Assembly: GCA_015060905.1 (NCBI GenBank)
Contig: SUXQ01000018.1
Location: 1-42,655, forward strand
From: Bacteroidales bacterium
Lineage (GTDB): Bacteria; Bacteroidota; Bacteroidia; Bacteroidales; Bacteroidaceae
Direction of reading: 5' to 3'
Length of the DNA stretch: 42,655 bases
The translations under genes and the position numbers were made by a program. The notes under the pieces are model-generated. The model worked only from the letters and a program-made list of their open reading frames with translations, made no database searches and was not told the DNA's origin. The stretch's first letter is position 1. Every line of letters begins with the position of its first letter. Below are positions 33,478 to 40,524 of the stretch, piece by piece.

Positions 33478-33945
33478 ATGGAGACAACAAAAAAGAACAT
33501 TGAGAGTGCAAATGTAGTAAAAAACGCAACAGCAGAGGCTACCGCCCTCACAGCCCCAAATCTCAACAAAAAGGGCAAGGAGACAAAGCCCAAGAGCGAG
33601 GCACAGCGCAAAGCTGAGGAATTGCAAAAGGAAATGGAGCGCAAGCAAAAGGAGCTTGCCGAGTGCCTCAAGGTGCTTGAGGCGAAGAAGGAACTTTCGG
33701 CCAAGCGTTCTACATTTATCGATACACTTGATAAAATTAACACCGCAGAAGAGGTGCTAAACGAGGATGACACTTTCGAGGTTACCAACTACCGTCTTAT
33801 TTTCGCAAACTCAGGTGCGCCCTCATACCGCGAAGAGAGCATTTTCAAAATCTCCAATAGAGAACTGTTGTTGAACTTTGTGGATTTCATTCGCGACAAG
33901 ATTAACAAAAAAATTGCCGAGATTGAGGCAGAACTCGTAAAATAA
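33478..33945 (+). CDS. Coiled-coil accessory protein resembling conjugative-element cargo (155 aa)
   Basis: A 155-residue protein; METTKKNIESANVV at 33478 is preferred over the ATG at 33400. Order: a low-complexity Ala/Thr/Lys-rich N-terminus, a charged coiled coil (about 35-75, KAEELQKEMERKQKELAE), then an alpha/beta domain (NYRLIFANSGAPSYREESIF) and a C-terminal helix. From memory this pattern resembles hypothetical proteins on Bacteroides integrative conjugative elements, which would suggest transfer from such an element; I could not check it. It ends at a terminator (33959-33989). Confidence 0.65.
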   Translation: METTKKNIESANVVKNATAEATALTAPNLNKKGKETKPKSEAQRKAEELQKEMERKQKELAECLKVLEAKKELSAKRSTFIDTLDKINTAEEVLNEDDTFEVTNYRLIFANSGAPSYREESIFKISNRELLLNFVDFIRDKINKKIAEIEAELVK

Positions 33946-33958
33946 CGGCTACAGTGAG

Positions 33959-33989
33959 AAAAGGAGTAACACAAACGTTGCTCCTTTTT
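33959..33989 (+). terminator. Terminator after the accessory pair
   Basis: AAAAGGAGTAAC (33959-33970) pairs with GTTGCTCCTTTT (33977-33988, one mismatch). Two more hairpins follow in the gap to 34155: GCCGCC/GGCGGC near 34052-34068 and GTTCTGC/GCAGAAC near 34077-34097. Confidence 0.75.
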
Positions 33990-34154
33990 GCGTATATGGT
34001 TGATAATATGCGCAAGGAAAAGCTGTTTTTTGTGCATGTTTTGAAAAATTCGCGCCGCCTGACGGCGGCAGTGGGTGTTCTGCATGCCTGGCAGAACTGT
34101 TGCTTGTCTTTTTAGATTATTATTAGTTATTGTACTTTCGAGCAAAATATTTGT

Positions 34155-35183
34155 ATGGCTATTTCGCATAACATTAATAGTAATATTGTTTTTTCGACCG
34201 AACTTGATATTATTAATATATCGGGTGTTGTCGATGTGTTACCTGTTGCAATTTTGAACAGAGGGGTAACTGTTTTTACAACCGACTATATTCCCGATGA
34301 GGCAGGGAATGTCGTAATTTATAGTATTAAGAAAGTTGTAGAGGCATATATCGAAAATGTTTTTTCGGATTTTACCTTTATATTTGGTGATAAGAGTGTA
34401 AATGTTAGAGTTATAAGAAGCGTAATACGTATATCTGAAACTGCTGCAGGATTTTTGCCATCATTTTTCCTTACAACACTTATAAATTCTAAAAAGACGG
34501 CACTTGGACGTTATGAGACTCTTTCGTTTTATCCACAAGAGAGTTGTAATGTGTACGCTGTTGTGTCTTATCTTGATGGGGATACACTGCTTTCGTATGA
34601 TGTTGAGCTGATGAGTGCTGATGATGTTATTCTTAATGCTGTAAATATAGTTAATGTTTCGCCTAGTAGATTCGTTGATGAAAGTAGAGAGACTCTCGTA
34701 AATATCGTTCTTCATGCGGGTAAACGTTTATTTACTCTTGAGATTGATGATATGTTGCCATCTGCTGACCCGGCTTTCATTTTTCGGAATAATTTCGGTT
34801 GCTGGGAGACATTTTATCTTACCGGTACTAAAGAAACCGAATACAGTATCAAGCGTTCACATGCATATATTGATGGTTACTATAAACAATATGATTTTGA
34901 AGATACGGAGATTTTTAACGCAAATAGCGGTATATTACTTGGTAATATGCTTAGCTTGGGAATGGATGTGGCCCGGACGACTAATGTCTTTCTATTGGAC
35001 ATACAGGGCGCAGCCGGTGACGAAATAGTTCTTACGGATAGTGAAATTAAATATACTAACGATGATGACGCGCTGCCTACATTTGATTATACATTTCGTC
35101 GTTGCACTGTGGTAACTGCATTGCTGAAGACCATAAGGCCTTCTAATTTATTTGACAAGACTTTTGACTTTACATTTAACTGA
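34155..35183 (+). CDS. Phage structural protein, possibly tail/baseplate (342 aa)
   Basis: A 342-residue beta-rich protein (VAILNRGVTVFTTDYIPDEA, FRNNFGCWETFYLTGTKETE, FDYTFRRCTVVTALLKTI) without signal peptide, membrane helix or catalytic motif. It starts the second virion operon, 1 nt overlapped with the next gene. It is very AT-rich with strand-turn patterns typical of baseplate or tail-tip proteins. I do not recognise a named family; the structural role is inferred from composition and context. Confidence 0.65.
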   Translation: MAISHNINSNIVFSTELDIINISGVVDVLPVAILNRGVTVFTTDYIPDEAGNVVIYSIKKVVEAYIENVFSDFTFIFGDKSVNVRVIRSVIRISETAAGFLPSFFLTTLINSKKTALGRYETLSFYPQESCNVYAVVSYLDGDTLLSYDVELMSADDVILNAVNIVNVSPSRFVDESRETLVNIVLHAGKRLFTLEIDDMLPSADPAFIFRNNFGCWETFYLTGTKETEYSIKRSHAYIDGYYKQYDFEDTEIFNANSGILLGNMLSLGMDVARTTNVFLLDIQGAAGDEIVLTDSEIKYTNDDDALPTFDYTFRRCTVVTALLKTIRPSNLFDKTFDFTFN

Positions 35184-35419
35184 TGGGAAACAGAACTATT
35201 CATTACAAAGAGGCTTTTCGCCTGCTCGAGAGTAAGCAGCCGGTGGATTTACGCCTTTGGAAATTATCCACAGGGGATATTTTGCATTACAAAGGTGTTG
35301 TATGTATATCTGCATATCGACGTGGTGGCACTCACAAAGTACGTTTTCCTAATAATGAGATACGAGAATTTCGCGATATTACCCTTTTTGAAATTAATGG
35401 AAAAACAATATACCGATGA
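35183..35419 (+). CDS. Small protein upstream of portal (78 aa)
   Basis: A 78-residue beta-rich protein (LWKLSTGDILHYKGVVCISA, HKVRFPNNEIREFRDITLFE) of SH3-like size. It overlaps the 34155 gene by 1 nt and the portal gene by 4 nt (ATGA), so translation is coupled. Function unknown. Confidence 0.7.
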   Translation: MGNRTIHYKEAFRLLESKQPVDLRLWKLSTGDILHYKGVVCISAYRRGGTHKVRFPNNEIREFRDITLFEINGKTIYR

Positions 35420-36798
35420 ATAATCAAGATAAAAAATGGTACCCTAATAATTCGGAAGTCTTTGAAATAAAAGATTCTGTGTTGTGTAGCATTGAAACTG
35501 TTGAAGACTCTGCTACGGTTTTTGATGAAGAGGTGTTTGGAAATGCAATACATATTCCCGGCACGCCGTATAAATATATTCCTTTCGGAGCTGATGACCA
35601 GCTTCCGTACAATCTTATACGTCAAATAGGTAAGGATGAAATAATGTCCCAAAATAAATTTTTCAATATCCTTACATGTTATGGAAATGGGTTGCAGTAT
35701 GTAGATGCGCAGACTGATAAACCTACGAAAAACGCCGAGATAAAATCATTTATGATGCGTAATAGTCTTGCGGAGTTTTTTCTTGAGCAAACTACTGATT
35801 TGAAATATTTCTTCTTTGCGGTTGCTGTTATAATTCTTTCTAAGGATAGAACGAAAATCGTAAAGATACGCCACAAAGAGGCTTGTTATTGTCGTTTTGA
35901 AGAGGCTGACGAACAAGGAAGAATTAACCATGTCTTTTATGGCAATTTCAAGGATGGGGCCAAAAACAAGAAAAATATTGAGGTTATAAGATTGCTTGAC
36001 CAAAAAGACCCGCTTGGCAATCTTCTTGTATTGGTTGGTAGGGAGCCGGGAGAGGATGGGCTATGCCGGGAAAGGACAAAGGAGAATAAATTCGCCATTG
36101 TTTCTCGTTTTCCGACACCGGGATTGCAGTATTATCCGGTTCCTTACTACACATCTATATTTAGGGGTGATTGGTATGATATCAAAAGGCTTATAGGTGT
36201 TGGTAAGAAAGCAAAGCTACGTAACTCGACAAGTATTAAGTATCATGTTGAGGTACATAAAGATTATTGGGACCAGATATGCTCTAATGAAGGTATTTAT
36301 GATCCCGAAGAGAGAAAGAAACGTGTAAAAAAGGAATATGAGAATATTAAAAACTTTGTCACAGGTATTGAAAATAGTGGAAAGGTGTGGATCTCTGGCT
36401 TTTATCAAAATCCGGATGGTAAAGAAATTTCGATGATAAAAATTAATTGCCTTGATAAAGTTAAAGAGGGTGGTGATTGGTCGGACGATATACAAGAGTC
36501 GGCAAATACTCTTTGCTATGCCGAGAATATTCATCCTAACCTTGTGGGTGCTGTCCCGGGAAAGGCGCAGAGTAATAATTCCGGTAGTGATAAACGCGAA
36601 CTTTTTACACTCAAGCAGAGCCTTGAGAAGGCTCCTCATGACATCTTAGCCAAACCTCACAATGTGGTTATCGGCTATAATGGATGGGATGTTTATCCGG
36701 ATGTTCCGCTTATCATGCTAACTACACTCGATAAAAAAAATGATGCAAAGAAAGTTTCAATGAATAATGACCAAGAAAAAGACCCAAATGATGAATAA
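35416..36798 (+). CDS. Portal protein
   Basis: A 460-residue protein of portal size. Typical portal features are an N-terminal segment with YIPFGADDQLPYNLIRQIG, a middle stem region, and a C-terminal helix region with ENIHPNLVGAVPGKAQSNNS and KRELFTLKQSLEKAPHDIL, which fits the crown/clip part of HK97-type portals. It forms the dodecameric ring through which terminase pumps DNA. It is followed by a connector-type gene, as usual. It is separated from the terminase by about 3 kb of accessory DNA, whereas the two are normally adjacent. Confidence 0.8.
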   Translation: MNNQDKKWYPNNSEVFEIKDSVLCSIETVEDSATVFDEEVFGNAIHIPGTPYKYIPFGADDQLPYNLIRQIGKDEIMSQNKFFNILTCYGNGLQYVDAQTDKPTKNAEIKSFMMRNSLAEFFLEQTTDLKYFFFAVAVIILSKDRTKIVKIRHKEACYCRFEEADEQGRINHVFYGNFKDGAKNKKNIEVIRLLDQKDPLGNLLVLVGREPGEDGLCRERTKENKFAIVSRFPTPGLQYYPVPYYTSIFRGDWYDIKRLIGVGKKAKLRNSTSIKYHVEVHKDYWDQICSNEGIYDPEERKKRVKKEYENIKNFVTGIENSGKVWISGFYQNPDGKEISMIKINCLDKVKEGGDWSDDIQESANTLCYAENIHPNLVGAVPGKAQSNNSGSDKRELFTLKQSLEKAPHDILAKPHNVVIGYNGWDVYPDVPLIMLTTLDKKNDAKKVSMNNDQEKDPNDE

Positions 36799-37606
36799 GC
36801 TTGTTATTACTCAGGAGATTTTTGAAAAACATATTTCATCGGCAACAAATGCTGATAATGCTGTTTTTGATGCTATTACCTCTGAACTTGCTGTAGCAGA
36901 AAATTTTGTTGCAGATAAGTTAGGTTTGTCTATTTTTGAGGCTATCCCGGAAAGGATACTATTTTTCTATGAGCGTGCTGTTTGTCTTTATGCTTATAGT
37001 ATTGCTATCCCTCACCTCGATATTGTGCTTACTCCTACCGGATTTGGTGTTGTAAGCACGTCGAACGTGGTTCCAGCGAGTGCTGATAGAGTAAACAGGT
37101 TACTGTCTGCTGTTTGCTCTGCATATGACGATACTATTGATGAGATTATCGATCTTTTGCGATACGAAAAGGAATGGAATGATACTGATAAGGCTGTTGA
37201 ATTATTTTCCTCATTTTTTTGGAGTGGAAAACAGTTGCGCCGATGTGGATTTCCGAACGCGCATCGTAGCAATTTCCATGACTATTTACCTGCTATCGAT
37301 ATTTACGAAGCTGAGTTACGAGAGAGCATAGGTGATGAGATTATTGATGAGCTTCTTGTTGCTATTCGCCATGCAGAGTGTTCTTCTGAGCAACGTGTCT
37401 TAATACGAATGATAGAGCAGTATATTGCAGCTTCCCTTGGCGATGCTCTCTATTACGAGATGCGCACTCTTAAAAATTCTGTTATAAGGTATTTACTTAA
37501 TAATTTCGCGAAATTCCCAACTTTTGCCTCCTCTTCGGCATATAGAGCTATAAAAACCGAGCATTATGAAAACCAAAAAGACGATACTTGTTTCTTCTTC
37601 GGATAA
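36788..37606 (+). CDS. Head-tail connector-type protein
   Basis: A 272-residue helical protein following the portal gene. The ATG at 36788 (MMNKLVITQEIFEKHI) overlaps the portal stop by 11 nt and is preferred over 36767. The helical first half (about 10-125) looks like a head-completion/adaptor domain; the second half is also helical and may be a related domain. It resembles connector proteins of Bacteroidetes phages of the DUF6712 type, but I am not sure of that name. It overlaps the next gene by 41 nt. Confidence 0.65.
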   Translation: MMNKLVITQEIFEKHISSATNADNAVFDAITSELAVAENFVADKLGLSIFEAIPERILFFYERAVCLYAYSIAIPHLDIVLTPTGFGVVSTSNVVPASADRVNRLLSAVCSAYDDTIDEIIDLLRYEKEWNDTDKAVELFSSFFWSGKQLRRCGFPNAHRSNFHDYLPAIDIYEAELRESIGDEIIDELLVAIRHAECSSEQRVLIRMIEQYIAASLGDALYYEMRTLKNSVIRYLLNNFAKFPTFASSSAYRAIKTEHYENQKDDTCFFFG

Positions 37607-38330
37607 TGTGCTGAATTTCAATTTTCCGAAATCATGGCAGGAATTGACACAAGAGCAACTGAAAACTGTATTAGTATTTCTGTCGGCATACTCGCCGACA
37701 AATGCTCTTGTGCGTATTGTGTGTTATTTTGCTAACCTCATCATCGTACGTAAACTCCAAACAGGTTCTTTCTTATGTATATTGGTTAAAGAGACTGGAC
37801 AGCATTCTATTACACTATCATCGGAAGAGTTTACTGCGATGTGTGATGTAATGCAATGGGTGCATGAGCCTGGGAACTATCCTGTGTTGCTCGGCGAATA
37901 TTGTAACCGTAGAAGTATAAACAAATTGTTACATGGTGTACCATTTGAGAAATTTATTATGCTTGATAACCTTTTTCAAGGGTATCTAGTGAGCCGTAAT
38001 GATGAGGCGGTTGCTCGCATGGCTAATATTATATTTGAGAGTAAAAAACCTTTGCCGAAACTCAAGCCTTATATGCTTTTTGGTATAGTATTGTGGTTTA
38101 CGCAACTTAAAGCATATTTTTCTATTGAATTTACTAACTTTTTCCGACCGATGGCTGGCTGTAGCCCCTCATTAATAAAAGAGGCTATGAATGCGCAAAT
38201 TCGTGCGCTAACAGGTGGTGATGTTACCAAAGAACAAGAGGTGTTGGCTATTGATACATGGCGAGCATTGACAGAACTCGATGCCAAAGCTCGGGAAGCA
38301 GAAGAATTTAAAAACTCAATGAATAAATGA
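37566..38330 (+). CDS. Probable tail assembly/chaperone protein (254 aa)
   Basis: A 254-residue mainly helical protein. The start is the ATG at 37566, inside the previous gene (41-nt overlap); no nearer in-frame ATG exists. The N-terminal segment (FNFPKSWQELTQEQLKTVLV) is of the kind seen in proteins that read a mean threshold of tail genes, and the C-terminal helix (RALTELDAKAREAEEFKNSM) is charged. The position between connector and tail-completion genes suggests tail assembly. The ATGA overlap with the next gene supports the stop. Confidence 0.6.
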   Translation: MKTKKTILVSSSDNVLNFNFPKSWQELTQEQLKTVLVFLSAYSPTNALVRIVCYFANLIIVRKLQTGSFLCILVKETGQHSITLSSEEFTAMCDVMQWVHEPGNYPVLLGEYCNRRSINKLLHGVPFEKFIMLDNLFQGYLVSRNDEAVARMANIIFESKKPLPKLKPYMLFGIVLWFTQLKAYFSIEFTNFFRPMAGCSPSLIKEAMNAQIRALTGGDVTKEQEVLAIDTWRALTELDAKAREAEEFKNSMNK

Positions 38331-38824
38331 TTATGGATTTGTTTAATGCAGAAGAATATTTTAAATCCTTATCTCAAAAAAATAAATTGAGTGTAAAAGA
38401 GGGATTTACTTTTTGTACCTGTTCCGGACTCGAAAATTTAGAAGAGGCTATTTCTGTTTTTAAAAAACAGAAGAGTTTTTTTATTTTCGACGATACTACT
38501 GAAGGGCAAGAATTCAAAGGGCGAGGCGGTGGTTATTACCATCAACGGTTATTTACTATTTCGCTTATGCGTCGTTATAAAATCGATGATATGAAGGACC
38601 GAGCAGAGCAACTTGACATTTGCAGAAAACTGTTCAAACAGATTGTATCTCGATTGCTACGTGATAAGGAAAATACAACAAAGCTTACTTTTCTTAAAAC
38701 TGATAAGATACTATATCGCGAGTATGGTAGATATATGTTTTCGGGATGTACAGGCTTGTATTTTATTTTAGAGTGTTCCGAACCGGAAAATCTTTGCTAT
38801 AATTCTGAAGAATGGAACGAGTAG
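38327..38824 (+). CDS. Probable tail terminator/completion protein (165 aa)
   Basis: A 165-residue alpha/beta protein (ENLEEAISVFKKQKSFFIFD, KFLKTDKILYREYGRYMFSG-like strands) with the size of head-tail closure or tail-terminator proteins. It overlaps the preceding gene by 4 nt and the next by 13 nt. No motif allows a firm call; the role is inferred from its place before the gp10-like gene. Confidence 0.6.
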   Translation: MIMDLFNAEEYFKSLSQKNKLSVKEGFTFCTCSGLENLEEAISVFKKQKSFFIFDDTTEGQEFKGRGGGYYHQRLFTISLMRRYKIDDMKDRAEQLDICRKLFKQIVSRLLRDKENTTKLTFLKTDKILYREYGRYMFSGCTGLYFILECSEPENLCYNSEEWNE

Positions 38825-39237
38825 ATAAAACCCAAGAGGAATATATTAAGGGGTGGACAGATATGATGATTACAATCTGGCAGGAGAAAATTATCAGATA
38901 TGGGGTTGTCAATACTGGAGAATTGTACGCCTCTCTTAATGGAGACCCCGATTCGGATTCTGCATTGCTGAAATTTGCATCTTATGGAATCTATCAAGCT
39001 TATGGTGTTGGAAATGGATATAAGCGTGGGAATGGTGGTAATCTTGAATTTTTGGATCCTGAATATAGGAAGAAACATAAGCTGGGGCCACAGCGTAAAC
39101 GTAGGAATTGGTTTAGTCCTCGATTATATAGCTCTGTGTTAGTTCTTCAGCGTGCTATGGCTGAGTTATACTCGCATGATATTGTTAATACAGTGTGTGA
39201 TGCTCTTATCGATGGGCGTTCTGCTTTGAAAAAATAA
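38812..39237 (+). CDS. HK97 gp10-like minor tail/completion protein (141 aa)
   Basis: A 141-residue protein with an N-terminal helix (TQEEYIKGWTDMMITIWQEK), a Gly-rich loop (YGVGNGYKRGNGGN) and a basic patch (KKHKLGPQRKRRNW), a pattern seen in gp10-type tail completion proteins (LKFASYGIYQAYGVG would be the central strand). It overlaps the previous gene by 13 nt. Moderate confidence in the family. Confidence 0.6.
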   Translation: MERVDKTQEEYIKGWTDMMITIWQEKIIRYGVVNTGELYASLNGDPDSDSALLKFASYGIYQAYGVGNGYKRGNGGNLEFLDPEYRKKHKLGPQRKRRNWFSPRLYSSVLVLQRAMAELYSHDIVNTVCDALIDGRSALKK

Positions 39238-39268
39238 TACTTTTTGATTAAACTTATAATTATTTTTT

Positions 39269-40522
39269 ATGGCTTTACTAAATATAGATAATCTAATTGC
39301 GACTGCTTCTAGAATAAGATATGCTGATACAGAAGGAGAAAATACGGCAGAAAGGGTCGGTGCACTTTTTGTTGATATTTTAAGTGAAATTAAGGAGGTT
39401 ATTGATGCTGAAGAGTTACAGACTCTTGAATTAAAAGGGTTGATTCAAGGCACAAGTGGCTCAAGCAATTCTCGTTTAGACCCGTTTAAGTTATTAGGCT
39501 ATCCTGAATCTTATGAAAGTATTAGTAAGGGATATGGAAGCTATGAAGAGTTTAATGATGCTCTCGATGGCCTTCTATATGACGCGAATATTAGCCCTGG
39601 AAATAACTACGGATATTTTCGTGCGCGCGTACTATGGCGCGACGTTGAGATTAAAAATATATTACTCTCAAGTGGCCAACGAAATATTATACAAGTAGTT
39701 TCAGGGACGCTTAACGTCCGTGACAACACTGTTATCGCGGACGATTGGAATTATAGAATCCTTTGGCGACAGCATGCAAACAGCACAGGCTGGAGTACAT
39801 GGAAAGAATATGCCGGGACTTCAAGTGGCGGCGGTGGCGAGGTAAGCCCCGAACTTGAAGCACAAGTAAACGAGAATACAGCTAACATTGCGCAGAATAC
39901 AAGTGATATAGAGAAGTTGATGAAGAAGAACTTCCCGCTTGTAGTGTCTGTTAGTGGTTCGCCTTCAGGATTGCAGGAATATGGCAATAAGTATGACTTC
40001 ACTGTTACTTGGAGTGCAAAGATTGATGGCGTGTCGCAACCCATAGAAGGTGTAGCGATAAAAATAAATAATGGCACTTGGCAAACAATAAGCAAAAATG
40101 CACCCAACTACGTGTTGGAGGATGTTCAGACAGACACAACCGTAGCAGTTAAGCTCACAGTAAACGGTGTCGATGGTACTGATTCGGCAAGTATCAACTT
40201 CGCACATGCAGCCTATATGGGCGTTGTCGCTGCCGATTGGGTAGTTAGTGGGACGAATGTACAATCGCTTACCAAGCAGGAGCAGTTAAGCACAAGTAAA
40301 TCGAGGAATTATACCACGTCAAGCGCACTAAGTTTGCAAAGGATTGTGTATGCTTATGCACAGACTTACGGCGCGATAAGCAAAGTGCTTGATGGTAACG
40401 GCTTCGATGTAACAGATTCCTTTGAGCTGAAAACGACAACCATCGGCGGCGTAGCCTACTACGTCTATATTTCTAAGGAGGCAACGACAACCAATGCAAA
40501 AGTAACAGTTAAATTCTCATAG
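39269..40522 (+). CDS. Tail fibre/baseplate protein (417 aa)
   Basis: A 417-residue modular protein. An N-terminal domain (about 1-60) is followed by a phage fibre-type domain (YRILWRQHANSTGWSTWKEY, about 160-180), then a Gly-rich hinge (SSGGGGEVS) and a short coiled coil (EAQVNENTANIAQNTSDIEK, about 193-212). The C-terminal half looks like one or two immunoglobulin-like beta domains (FTVTWSAKIDGVSQPIEGVA onward), as in virion proteins that bind surface glycans. It is followed 2 nt later by a larger fibre gene. Confidence 0.7.
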   Translation: MALLNIDNLIATASRIRYADTEGENTAERVGALFVDILSEIKEVIDAEELQTLELKGLIQGTSGSSNSRLDPFKLLGYPESYESISKGYGSYEEFNDALDGLLYDANISPGNNYGYFRARVLWRDVEIKNILLSSGQRNIIQVVSGTLNVRDNTVIADDWNYRILWRQHANSTGWSTWKEYAGTSSGGGGEVSPELEAQVNENTANIAQNTSDIEKLMKKNFPLVVSVSGSPSGLQEYGNKYDFTVTWSAKIDGVSQPIEGVAIKINNGTWQTISKNAPNYVLEDVQTDTTVAVKLTVNGVDGTDSASINFAHAAYMGVVAADWVVSGTNVQSLTKQEQLSTSKSRNYTTSSALSLQRIVYAYAQTYGAISKVLDGNGFDVTDSFELKTTTIGGVAYYVYISKEATTTNAKVTVKFS

Positions 40523-40524
40523 CA

